Part shown: positions 38,301-46,058 of the stretch, piece by piece
Position numbering within the stretch: the stretch's first letter is position 1
Layout of the letters: every line of letters starts with the position of its first letter
Assembly: GCA_913043285.1 (NCBI GenBank)
Contig: CAJWML010000013.1
Span: 1 to 64,000, forward strand
Reading direction: 5' to 3'
Length of the DNA stretch: 64,000 nucleotides
Source of the DNA: CAKZNE01 sp002695025
Lineage (GTDB): Bacteria; Bacteroidota; Bacteroidia; Flavobacteriales; Schleiferiaceae
The notes under the pieces: generated by a model
Seen by the model: only the letters and a program-made list of their open reading frames with translations
What the model was told of the DNA's origin: nothing
Databases searched by the model: none
Position numbers and translations under genes: made by a program

Positions 38301-38553
38301 GAATAAGTACTGGGTAGGAATTACTTCGGTAACACCCAGCAACATCGATAAGGTTGATGTTAAACAGCTTTATGACAACTGTACACCTGAAGATATGGCT
38401 GATCCTGCTTCCTCCAAGGCCTCATCATGCTCTAACTATGACTGGCGGGCCGACTGGCAGTTTTGCCTGGAATACGTTAGGGCCAATTACTATATAACGG
38501 ACAGGCCTGAGCTAACACTTAAGATCCTTCAAAAATATACGTCAATACAGTAA
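35314..38553 (+). CDS. Large exported protein with C-terminal GDPD domain
   Basis: The product is 1079 residues with a signal peptide ending in VWSQ. Residues about 25-715 belong to no family I recognise; they are mixed alpha/beta with many aromatic residues and several DG/ND turns. Residues about 720-1075 are a glycerophosphodiester phosphodiesterase-like barrel: CAHRGFWR with His729 and Arg730, VPENN, MIELDVKITKD with Glu768 and Asp770, and LFHDDQ with His783, then YYITDRPELTL at the end. All catalytic positions are kept, so the enzyme should be active on a phosphodiester. No sorting tail is seen, so it probably remains in the periplasm. Three bases separate it from the next gene. Confidence 0.75.
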   Translation: MTKNNPVIRTTDVWALLLFLMPCLVWSQSNRAIEERLDRDDPDNFLNSYNLDTNFYDLSFYLRNILDINEDPIQKPEAVFGSETNHTGLNFFMYNPSVPIPQIIFNGVPQGPPFWKQPLIDWYKINPDGSSGQFGTDYFVAGECSYIPALQDQNEMYGFLCFNPAEVYDAQFPQKFYGNNGGLYSFAEDQVGIGFDFSYAWEGFKDLNAFYLPAVGRIPLQVFKRMPNSVSVTSNHLNINDTLGYNRLESVMPEMHFFKGYSEYNEFLVTHYGLDTANGDQYQDMQKNYNGMGSSMLSKYSILPVPAKTPVTVSLDANYDEVLLIALDTMMSEEGLLANSTRISGELGYWNISGEKTAFSWYQLNLADENGVQTFYEDYPFLLLLSSEIDTTRFDNYNNEAPYGVTAFLGGDMGMSNPLAQNPFPLMEGVAVTPFVTTIYNMPHCIPLECKNPERMHGTIGVEMDANDLRMYYLATDFAAEQLLEEDGYYSTYIRPAGKGDNGEVYNLYRMDGRWDTINGSPVQDPFLADELVYFDLTDFGPWPLIDSAALDVNHRTRRSPVGSITAEVKGTNFQLKELKQGEKFYYHNITQLYNTNLQTHGLTNSDFTSLSKAGGLLKVFTTPGQKFYAIASAQSQFSVNDQAQYGSDDWVVTQKEPLFQARDNDGHTKDFYLYEIFCHRESYVLKMQPDGPMVIGNDVQVLGPQKNSVNSFMYDKANGGVDYIVCAHRGFWRDPGVPENNIPAFNASLSLGAPNVRDGVQNINMIELDVKITKDQVLVLFHDDQLWRLSSLMDNVNLQPSELQNLEGTLITKINWNNPATKMAIQKSDGSGNIYVTLPPLKNARPKDRFGNVVDISMMSLEEALLFLKEKNIMIALDKITGQITRVFEAALRTDTEDLILLKGNAGSYHPDKLQKSFGIVMDQIFYTPYLFSETTYTNNEGNVRDSYQTVQDFIEKDSWNIPGFEIQLKTDASHAPDYKQEMNRALRGWIAENKNKYWVGITSVTPSNIDKVDVKQLYDNCTPEDMADPASSKASSCSNYDWRADWQFCLEYVRANYYITDRPELTLKILQKYTSIQ

Positions 38554-38556
38554 AAA

Positions 38557-41500
38557 ATGAAAAACCTTATATCATATCTCCTATTGTTATGTATGCTGGG
38601 AGCCGGGTTCCTGCACGCTCAACAAAGCAGTATCACACTTCCGGCACCGGACCTGGCTATCAAGTTTTCCCAGCAAAATCAACAATCCGGTGCAGCCCAT
38701 TTTAATTTGCTCAAAACATACGGTGGCCTTACTTCCGGCAATTTTACGGTTGTTGATCATACCCTCCAGCATTCAACTTCAAACCTCAACTTTTCGTATG
38801 ATCGCCTCAACAATGCCAATGGTGCGGTAAGTAGTGACCAGGAAGGTGCTAATGGGATTTACCTGGTAAGTGATCATATCTTTGGGAAGGATGCTGACTT
38901 TTCCACGCCCAAAACCGTCTCCTTCTGGGCCTACATAAAGCCTCAGGCGGAAGGTGAGGATAGTGAAGGCCTGGACAATGATTTCATAATTGCCTTTCAA
39001 CCCACCTCTGATTTTGTTGCCGAAAGGCGTGGTTTGGTTATGGATAAAAGTGAAATCTCTAACCGTAGGCAGTATGTCAGGTTTTTATCACGGGATAATA
39101 GACCGTCCTATTACGAGGATTACTCTTTTTTTGCACCGGCCAGCCTTGATGCCGGAGCAGGATGGTACCATATTGTATGGGTAATGGGTGAGCATCACCA
39201 ACGCCTTTACGTGGGCAAACCCAATGATGTGACCTACCTGAAGATGGATTATAAATATTTTGGAGGTGGGTATGCCTGGTTAGGTTTTGGTAATCAATAC
39301 CTTGCTTATCCCGGCCTGAAAACGGTACTCACATTATCCGCCTTTGATTCATCCATTGATTACTTTGATAACCTTTGCATCTGGAATAGCGAGCTTACGC
39401 CTGACCAGGTGCGGGCACTGCATGAATGCCAGAAGGCCAATCCCATACAAAGTTGCTTTGATCACGTTCAGCAGGTTGTAAACGATGATCAGCCCGAAGC
39501 GCTCACCACCTTTTCACATGAAGCCGGTGATTATGTTATGGTGGCTTCGCACAGAGAAGGTTATACCCTGTCAAGAGCAAGACGCGCTTATCCCCCACAA
39601 TCAGCTGATGCTATTTTTGGAAGATTGTTTGACAATGATGACGAATGTGATGCCGTAGAAGTGGATGTACGCCTGAGCTCGGATAATAAACCCTATATCT
39701 TCTCCGATTATTGTCTTGATTACCTTACTAACACTAAAGGGAATTTTAGTACCAAAACATCAGCACAGTTAAACGGTGTAAAGCTAAACGTGCCCCTGGG
39801 GCATGACCCATCAGAGTATGAAGGAACCAGTATTCTGAATCTGGTGCCTTTGGAGGAGTTAAGGTATAATGTTGACCTGTACAATGGAAAAAACAACTAC
39901 GAAGGGTTTAGCAAAATGCTGGCTTTTACCATTCATGCCACCGGTGATCAGTACAACGCCATATTTACACAACTTATACTAACGGCCCGCAATGGGCGAT
40001 GGCTGAACAAACTGGCTATAAAGGGAACCTTGACCAAGAAAGAGTTGGTAAGCTTGGTGCGCTCTATAAATACCACCTACCAAATAGCTGTTGGGCTTGA
40101 TGATTTTAACTATATACCTATAGCTACTGATGGAGCCCCTGGTAGCACTAACCCATCTATTGACAACCTTAACACGCTTATTGCAGCTAATGATAGTTTG
40201 AGGTTGCAATTTGCCCAAACTGAGATGCAATGGGGTAATGGGAGCTTGCTAGAGGTGAAAACCGCCACCGGTCAGGGGGCTTACAATAATGTGTATAGCC
40301 AGGTTGCCAAAAGTATGGCTGCCGGAATGCACCCTGCCGTAACCTATATCTGGCGCGATAATCCTGAAGGTGTGTTTCAAACCGATGACCAGTGCTCCTC
40401 GCACCCCTATCAATCGGCTGGAGGGTCATTTAATTATAGTACAGGCACCAACCCTCTGGTTGACGGTCGCGTGGATCTGGATTTCCTGACCTCTAACGGG
40501 GCCCGCTATATTAAAACTGACAATTCTGAGAACGTAATAGCTTATCTTTCAGGCAAGGGCCTGCGCAAAAAGCTGGTTGACGCGGAGCCTGTAATTTCAG
40601 AAGTTGCCGTCCCTTCAAATTTCACCTGGGGATCGGTAAAGGTAAGCGGTGTAAGTGGTATAGCGCGTAAGATCAGTGACCTCAGTAAAATAGAGTTCGG
40701 TACGGTGGAATCAGAACAGCCTACGCGGAAGTTATCCGTTTTGAATAGTTGGAATCGTGGTCAGAATGGTGACAATAACCCTTGGAATTCTGCCTGGGTT
40801 ACTCCTGCTCAGGGTGGGGATAATGGCCGTTGCTATTGTAGCCAGCAATACCTTACCGGCACGGGTGACAATGCCAATAAAAAACCTATAAACGGGTTTT
40901 ACTTGAGGTATTCTCTCCCGTTGCGAGCACTGGATGTCTGGGCATCATATTACGGGAAAACTGACGCCTATGACGTGTACATTAATGCCAACCGCTTTGA
41001 TACACGTGATCCAATGTCTGGCGATCAATCCAGGACTGCCGTTCAAAAGATGTTTTACGGTATGCCGTGTACCGCCATATTAGGGCCATTCTATGCCCGT
41101 TCTGGTAATGATATGAGTAAGCAACTGGTACAATTCCGGCCTGAAAGTTATCCTGAAGATCCGCCCTCTGCCCATGATGATGGCTTTATTGTTCTATATA
41201 ATCCTAATACCGGTAATGAAAGCATTGTGATGACAAAGTATGGTGAAACTGATAATTATGTGCATGAGAATCGGGACAAGGTGAAACTTGTGCTGGGAGG
41301 GCATGTCATTGTTCAGGATGGTGTTATACCAACAACAATGCCTCCTGGAAGTGGATCGGGTTCAGCTAAAAAGCGGGTAGTTGTTGGTGTTACCGCCAAT
41401 AACGAGGTTATCATTATGGCTACCTTTTCAGAGCATAAGAGTAATGAAATAGCACAGCTTATGCTTTACCATTATCAATGCATGGACGTTTTCCAGTTTG

Positions 41501-41754
41501 ATAGTGGTGGCTCGGTAGCCATGTTTTCTAATGAAGGTTCTAATCCAAAGCCTCAGGCCAATGTTTATATTAAGAATGGCCCGGGTGCAAACGAATTTAC
41601 CACCAATAGCAATGGGGCCAATGGTTTAGTAAATGTGGCTACTCCGCCAATGGACAGGCCTCCCCGGGTTGATAAAGCTACCAATACTGATGATCCGAAG
41701 TTCTGGGCTTACCGCCCGATACCAAACTTCCTGGGAATTAAAATAAAAGACTAG
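38557..41754 (+). CDS. LamG + degenerate GDPD + phosphodiester glycosidase (NAGPA-type) fusion
   Basis: The product is 1065 residues with a signal peptide ending in LHAQ. Part 1 (about 40-290) is a LamG-like sandwich (TVSFWAYIKPQ, GWYHIVWVMGEHHQRLYVG, IDYFDNLCIWNSELTPDQV). Part 2 (about 325-675) follows the GDPD plan: SHREG with His332 and Arg333, VEVDVRLSSD with Glu368 and Asp370. The second catalytic His is replaced by Ser383 (FSD in place of the usual HD), so this barrel is probably inactive or binds only. Part 3 (about 700-1060) ends with the phosphodiester glycosidase signature, FQFDSGGSVAMF around Asp982, like the LDGGGSS of uncovering-enzyme homologues. Such enzymes remove a sugar from a sugar-phosphodiester. 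The combination suggests work on a phosphodiester polymer. Confidence 0.7.
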   Translation: MKNLISYLLLLCMLGAGFLHAQQSSITLPAPDLAIKFSQQNQQSGAAHFNLLKTYGGLTSGNFTVVDHTLQHSTSNLNFSYDRLNNANGAVSSDQEGANGIYLVSDHIFGKDADFSTPKTVSFWAYIKPQAEGEDSEGLDNDFIIAFQPTSDFVAERRGLVMDKSEISNRRQYVRFLSRDNRPSYYEDYSFFAPASLDAGAGWYHIVWVMGEHHQRLYVGKPNDVTYLKMDYKYFGGGYAWLGFGNQYLAYPGLKTVLTLSAFDSSIDYFDNLCIWNSELTPDQVRALHECQKANPIQSCFDHVQQVVNDDQPEALTTFSHEAGDYVMVASHREGYTLSRARRAYPPQSADAIFGRLFDNDDECDAVEVDVRLSSDNKPYIFSDYCLDYLTNTKGNFSTKTSAQLNGVKLNVPLGHDPSEYEGTSILNLVPLEELRYNVDLYNGKNNYEGFSKMLAFTIHATGDQYNAIFTQLILTARNGRWLNKLAIKGTLTKKELVSLVRSINTTYQIAVGLDDFNYIPIATDGAPGSTNPSIDNLNTLIAANDSLRLQFAQTEMQWGNGSLLEVKTATGQGAYNNVYSQVAKSMAAGMHPAVTYIWRDNPEGVFQTDDQCSSHPYQSAGGSFNYSTGTNPLVDGRVDLDFLTSNGARYIKTDNSENVIAYLSGKGLRKKLVDAEPVISEVAVPSNFTWGSVKVSGVSGIARKISDLSKIEFGTVESEQPTRKLSVLNSWNRGQNGDNNPWNSAWVTPAQGGDNGRCYCSQQYLTGTGDNANKKPINGFYLRYSLPLRALDVWASYYGKTDAYDVYINANRFDTRDPMSGDQSRTAVQKMFYGMPCTAILGPFYARSGNDMSKQLVQFRPESYPEDPPSAHDDGFIVLYNPNTGNESIVMTKYGETDNYVHENRDKVKLVLGGHVIVQDGVIPTTMPPGSGSGSAKKRVVVGVTANNEVIIMATFSEHKSNEIAQLMLYHYQCMDVFQFDSGGSVAMFSNEGSNPKPQANVYIKNGPGANEFTTNSNGANGLVNVATPPMDRPPRVDKATNTDDPKFWAYRPIPNFLGIKIKD

Positions 41755-41771
41755 TTTTTAAAGTCTGATCT

Positions 41772-41810
41772 GCAATAAAAAGCCCCCGGATTCCGGGGGC
41801 TTTTTATTGC
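41772..41810. terminator. Bidirectional rho-independent terminator
   Basis: An 18-bp perfect stem with a 3-base loop. Its outer part is A5 on one side and T5 on the other, so it can stop transcription in both directions. It lies in the convergent gap between the 38557 gene and the ECF sigma gene. Confidence 0.9.
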
Positions 41811-41833
41811 AGAATGCTCTATGGGCATGGGCC

Positions 41834-41870
41834 AAAAAAAGTCCGGCCTTACTAAAAGCGGGGCCGGACT
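41834..41870 (-). terminator. Terminator of the orphan ECF sigma gene
   Basis: The stem AGTCCGGCC/GGCCGGACT with a 13-base loop is followed on the minus strand by seven T, 35 bases after the sigma stop codon. Confidence 0.8.
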
Positions 41871-41904
41871 GAGTTAATCCAAAAAACACTAAGAAAAAAC
41901 TAAA

Positions 41905-42447
41905 TTAATACAGGAGCCTGCGCATATGCCGCAGGGCTTTTGAGTTCTGATTTTTTACGGTTTGTAGAGACAGTTGTAGGGTGTCGGCAATTTCCAGCAG
42001 GGAATAATCTTCCTGCCTGCTCATGCTGAAAATCTGGCGGCACTTGCCGGGCAAACCCGAAAGTGCCTGCTCATAGCGCACCTGCAACTCTTTGGCGTTC
42101 AATAATTCTTCCGTTCCATTACAGGACATGGAAGGTCTGACGTAAGACTTCTCAAAGTATTCTTTGCGATACTTGTCACGGTAAAACCGCGCTGCTTTAA
42201 AGCGTACCGCCTGGTAGAGGTAAGCCTTCATGTTTTCAATCTTACGTTTATGGTGATTAAGTACCAGGTCGGTAAAAACATCCTGCACTAAATCTTCACA
42301 GGTGAGAGGGTCGTCTATCAGGCTATACAGGTAGCGTTCCAACTGAAGCCTGAATTTTTGATAATAGCTTTCTATGTTTTCGGAAAGCTCCGGTTTAGGC
42401 AAAGGGGGAGCTGTGGCCATGCTGGCCAAAGGAATTGTGGGTGCCAC
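41905..42447 (-). CDS. Orphan ECF RNA polymerase sigma factor
   Basis: The product is 180 residues; a later ATG at 42420 is also possible. Region 2 covers about 28-98 (YYQKFRLQLERYLYSLI, CEDLVQDVFTDLVLN, MKAYLYQAVRFKAARFYRDK) and region 4 about 128-178 (ALSGLPGKCRQIFSMSRQEDYSLLEIADTLQLSLQTVKNQ). It is the Bacteroidota ECF type, but no fecR gene is adjacent; both neighbours are unrelated in strand or function. It may be controlled by transcription alone or by an anti-sigma factor encoded elsewhere. It could serve the 34157-41754 operon, whose end it faces. Confidence 0.88.
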   Translation of the reverse strand: MAPTIPLASMATAPPLPKPELSENIESYYQKFRLQLERYLYSLIDDPLTCEDLVQDVFTDLVLNHHKRKIENMKAYLYQAVRFKAARFYRDKYRKEYFEKSYVRPSMSCNGTEELLNAKELQVRYEQALSGLPGKCRQIFSMSRQEDYSLLEIADTLQLSLQTVKNQNSKALRHMRRLLY

Positions 42448-42881
42448 TCATTAACAGTATTAGGTTTAATTGATAAGTTCGGCCTCTTATAAGCAGGTTC
42501 TCTCTATGAAACGAAAGATTGGTAGGTGAACCACTATTAAGCAGTAAAGATTTATGGATTATTTGGAAAAGTTTACGCCTCGAAAATTGGCTTTATAGCC
42601 TGCCTGGCAGGGTAAGGTGTTGTTTAATGATAGTTGAGAGTCCCTTAAGAAATTTTCACTCTACACCATGCAAAGAGCGAATATTACAGATGTAAAACGA
42701 ATGCCCGACCATCCTAAACTCCAAATCGTATGAGAAATAGAGGGGCTTCGTGCCACAGGCTTTCGCAAGGTAGTTTAGTCGAGTCCAATCCAATCCAAAC
42801 TCCATTATTAGGCGAATAGTCCCTTTGGTGGGATTATCAACCTATTTATCATAAGGTAGGTGTTTGACCTTCCTTTGCTTT
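42448..42881. other. 434-base gene-free stretch at the edge of the defence island
   Basis: No open frame, repeat or terminator of weight was seen. It separates the host-type sigma gene from the broken HEPN and integrase genes, so an old attachment site could lie here, but I found no repeat to support one. Confidence 0.4.
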
Positions 42882-43600
42882 TCAGACCCTGCGGTACGGT
42901 TGTTCATTTAATCTTATCCCTGTTGAGTCTTCATTAAACCTGGTATGGTTAAGAACATGGCCCTTGTACCCCGCGTTTTTAAGTATGATCATACTTAGCA
43001 GCGTGTAAAACCTAAGAGCACAATATTGCAAATCAGCGTTTAAGCGCTCTAAATAGCGACCTTCTCCAGCTCCTGTTATATCTGGAGCTTCACCATGTAG
43101 AAACTTGTTGCGCGTATTAATAACCTTATAATCCTCTCTTTCTAGCCTAATACCTAACTCCTCAAACGGTCTGAGTAATTTAGAGGTATTGGTGGCCTTA
43201 TTCAAATCGTTTATTCCCTTTTCTGGCTTTTCATATTTCAGTTTATCAGGATAGGTTTTAGAAAACTCTTTGGCTACATCTAGTAGCGTCTTTCTGTATT
43301 TTTTCCACAACACACCTTCTTTTGGGATGGATTTACTTTCGCTTTTTTTAACGGGGAAATTAAAGGAGCCAATGTTTCCAGGGCTATGGCATACCCGGCA
43401 GGCATAAATAGTAAACTGCCTACACTTGCTTCCATGATGAGAATGATAGCCGCTGCAATACGTTGATCTGAGTACATAGACCCAGCTAATCTGGAAAACT
43501 CAGGAATGGAGAGGTTTATTAAATCCTTCTGGAACCATTGTTCATACTCTTTTTTCTTATGATCTAAGTACCCATGAGGGTTTGAGTAGATGGGCCTGTT
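42882..43600 (-). pseudogene. HEPN-type protein gene, 5'-truncated and frameshifted
   Basis: Two overlapping frames form one protein. The first (through about 43320) reads EQWFQKDLINLSIPEFSRLAG, RIAAAIILIMEASVGSLLFMPAGYAIALETLAPLI. The second (43313 to 42882) continues KEGVLWKKYRKTLLDVAKEF and ends with a HEPN motif, INTRNKFLHGEAP, which fits the Rx4H box. They join by a -1 shift at a run of seven A (43343-43349, T on the plus strand). The 5' end is missing: the frame runs back into the integrase gene, and the first recognisable residues are near 43580. HEPN proteins are often RNases of defence systems. It is most likely a dead gene. A programmed -1 shift at A-AAA-AAA is the other reading. 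Confidence 0.55.
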
Positions 43601-44324
43601 CAACCAGTTTCTTAATGATCCCTCGGATGGATTGATCGGATAGGGGATTGCCAAAGCGGTTCACCAGAAAATGGTTCTCCGTGTTTTTTATTTGCTCCTG
43701 AAATCTTTGCGCATAATCGGAAAGAATTTTAAGCGTATTCGGATTGCATATCTGGATAATACGTTCCTTATTACCCTTTCCTTTAATACTAACCACTCCG
43801 GTATGGAGATTAATACAGTCTGATTTTAATCCCGCTATTTCCGAAACCCGGGCACCCGTAGAGAAGAGTAATTCAATAACCACCACATTGCGTAAAGCTT
43901 CAAAGAAGGCGTAAGACGATGGATCTTTTTCACGCAGTTCCAGGTAAGCCGTTTTAAATAAGGAAGTGATCTCCTCAATATTCAAAGCTCTAGGTAATTG
44001 AAAAGGCTCTTTGATCTTGATCCGCATTTTCCGGAGCGGATTGAGATCGATCTTATCCTCAAACTCCAGGTAATTGAACATGGCTTTCAGAGTGGCAACC
44101 TTCCTTTTGACCGATTTCGGTTTTAGGGAAGACAGGTGTTCCAGGTATCCCCGTAGCTCAACCTTGGTAATAGCCTTAATTTCAGTAGAGTGTTTTTCCC
44201 TTTGAAGAAATTTTTGAAGTTGCAAAAGATCAATGTGGTAAAACTGTAAAGTTTTAGGGCTCAAGTTCTTTTCATAACGGCAATGATGGAGAAACTCCAG
44301 AATGGCTTCTTCTAGTAAATACAT
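43557..44324 (-). pseudogene. Truncated XerC/D-like tyrosine recombinase
   Basis: The product is 255 residues where the family has about 290-300. The SAM-like core-binding domain (1-95: EFLHHCRYEKNLSPKTLQFY, LKAMFNYLEFED) and the first part of the catalytic domain are present: STGARVSEIAGL with Arg159 and IKGKGNKERIIQI with the Lys. The frame then ends at LKPSWVLRS just before the place where HxxR, the second His and the Tyr should be. Sequence from about 43585 on belongs to the HEPN remnant, so a deletion joined the two genes. Without Tyr it cannot recombine DNA. It marks the left border of the restriction island. Confidence 0.75.
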
Positions 44325-44394
44325 AGTCCTTGATGTGTTTAGTGAAAAGCCGTAAAGAAACTCTTTTGATAATTAAGCGATCTGGTGATTCTAA

Positions 44395-44415
44395 AACTAA
44401 ACATTTGGTTTAGTT
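44395..44415. promoter_or_regulatory. Perfect inverted repeat upstream of hsdM
   Basis: AACTAAAC-ATTTG-GTTTAGTT is an 8-bp inverted repeat with a 5-base spacer, 74 bases before the hsdM start. It has the form of a dimeric regulator site in the promoter region of the defence operon. No regulator gene is next to it. Confidence 0.5.
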
Positions 44416-44488
44416 AATATCCGTTATGGATAGTGTGGATCGGGTTTACCCGCTTTTCCCTATACTTGCGCTTTACACCTACACGCTT

Positions 44489-46057
44489 ATGTCAGAAGAT
44501 CAGAAAAGGCAGCTGGAAAGCCGCCTCTGGAATATTGCCAACAAGCTGCGCGGCCGTATTAGTGCGGATGATTACCGCGATTACATCCTCGGTTTCATCT
44601 TTTATAAATACCTCTCCGAAAAGCAATACCTCTACGCCAATGAGCTGCTGGAAGGCGAGGAAGTAACCGATTACAAAGCCGTTACCGATGCCGAAACCCT
44701 GCAGGCCATTAAGGAAGAATCCCTGCTCAAGCTCGGCTATTTCCTGCAGCCCTCGGAGCTGTTCTCGGTGATAGCCGACCGTGGCCGGGCCGGTACCGAA
44801 GAAGAAAGCAATTACATACTGGAAGACCTGCAGGCTGTGCTCAACCACATTGAGCAGAGCACCATGGGTACCGAGAGCGAAGAGGATTTCAACGCTCTGT
44901 TTGAAGACCTGGACCTCAATTCCACCAAGCTGGGGCGCACCGTGGGCAAGCGCAACGAGATTATTGCCGAGATACTGTATTACCTGCAGCAGATCGACTT
45001 TAAGCTGGAGGAAATAGACTCCGATGTGCTGGGCGATGCCTACGAATACCTCATTGCCCGTTTTGCCTCCAATGCCGGTAAATCCGCGGGTGAATTTTAC
45101 ACGCCCCAGCAGGTGTCCAAAATACTGGCGCGCATCGTAACCACCGGTAAAAGCAAGATCAAATCCGCTTATGATCCTAGCTGTGGCTCGGGATCGCTAT
45201 TGCTGCGCATTGGCAAGGAAGCGGAGGTAAGCGAATTTTTCGGGCAGGAGCTTACCCGCACCACCTACAACCTGGCGCGCATGAACATGATACTGCACGA
45301 TGTACACTTCCGGCAGTTCAATATTGAGCAGGAAGATACCCTGGAGCACCCCCAGCACCTGGAAAAGCGTTTTGAGGCCATTGTGGCCAACCCGCCCTTT
45401 TCCGCGCACTGGAAGAGCAGTGAAAACCCACTCAACGAAACCGATGAACGCTTTAGCCAGTACGGGAGGCTGGCGCCCAAAACTAAGGCGGATTATGCCT
45501 TTTTACAGCATATGTATTACCAGTTGGCAGACAACGGCATCCTGGCCAGCGTATTCCCGCACGGGGTATTGTTCCGCGGGGCAGCCGAAGGGGTGATCCG
45601 CCAGTACCTTATTGAAGAGCTCAACGCCCTGGATGCCGTGATCGGGCTGCCGGCCAACATCTTTTACGGTACCTCCATACCCACCTGCATACTGGTGCTG
45701 AAAAAGTGCCGCAAGGCCGGGGATGATGTGGTGTTTATTGACGCCAGCGGGGATGATCATTATATAAAAGAAGGTAACCAGAACGCTTTGCGCGATGAGG
45801 ATGTGGACCGCATTGTACAAACCTACCGCGAACGCAAAACCCTGGATAAATACAGTTACGTAGCCAGCCTGGCGGAGATAGCCGAGAACGATTACAACCT
45901 GAACATACCCCGCTACGTAGACACCTTTGAAGAAGAAGAACCCATTGACCTGGAAGAAGTGTCCGGTGAACTGACGGAATTAGGGAAGGCGCTCGAAGCT
46001 AATGGCAAGGGGATAAAAGAGTACTGTGAAGAACTGAACATCCCAACCCCTTTTTAA
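44489..46057 (+). CDS. hsdM: Type I restriction-modification DNA methyltransferase subunit HsdM
   Basis: The start ATG 44489 (MSEDQKRQLE) is chosen over the open frame from 44426, because the family begins here; the product is 522 residues. The N-terminal HsdM helical domain spans about 1-150 (LWNIANKLRG, YRDYILGFIFYKYLSEK). The methyltransferase has FYTPQQVS, motif I DPSCGSGSLL from Asp229, and motif IV NPPF from Asn301. It adds a methyl group to adenine N6 in the site chosen by HsdS and forms the M2S modification complex, which protects host DNA. The stop is one base from the hsdS start. Confidence 0.96.
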   Translation: MSEDQKRQLESRLWNIANKLRGRISADDYRDYILGFIFYKYLSEKQYLYANELLEGEEVTDYKAVTDAETLQAIKEESLLKLGYFLQPSELFSVIADRGRAGTEEESNYILEDLQAVLNHIEQSTMGTESEEDFNALFEDLDLNSTKLGRTVGKRNEIIAEILYYLQQIDFKLEEIDSDVLGDAYEYLIARFASNAGKSAGEFYTPQQVSKILARIVTTGKSKIKSAYDPSCGSGSLLLRIGKEAEVSEFFGQELTRTTYNLARMNMILHDVHFRQFNIEQEDTLEHPQHLEKRFEAIVANPPFSAHWKSSENPLNETDERFSQYGRLAPKTKADYAFLQHMYYQLADNGILASVFPHGVLFRGAAEGVIRQYLIEELNALDAVIGLPANIFYGTSIPTCILVLKKCRKAGDDVVFIDASGDDHYIKEGNQNALRDEDVDRIVQTYRERKTLDKYSYVASLAEIAENDYNLNIPRYVDTFEEEEPIDLEEVSGELTELGKALEANGKGIKEYCEELNIPTPF

Positions 46058-46058
46058 G

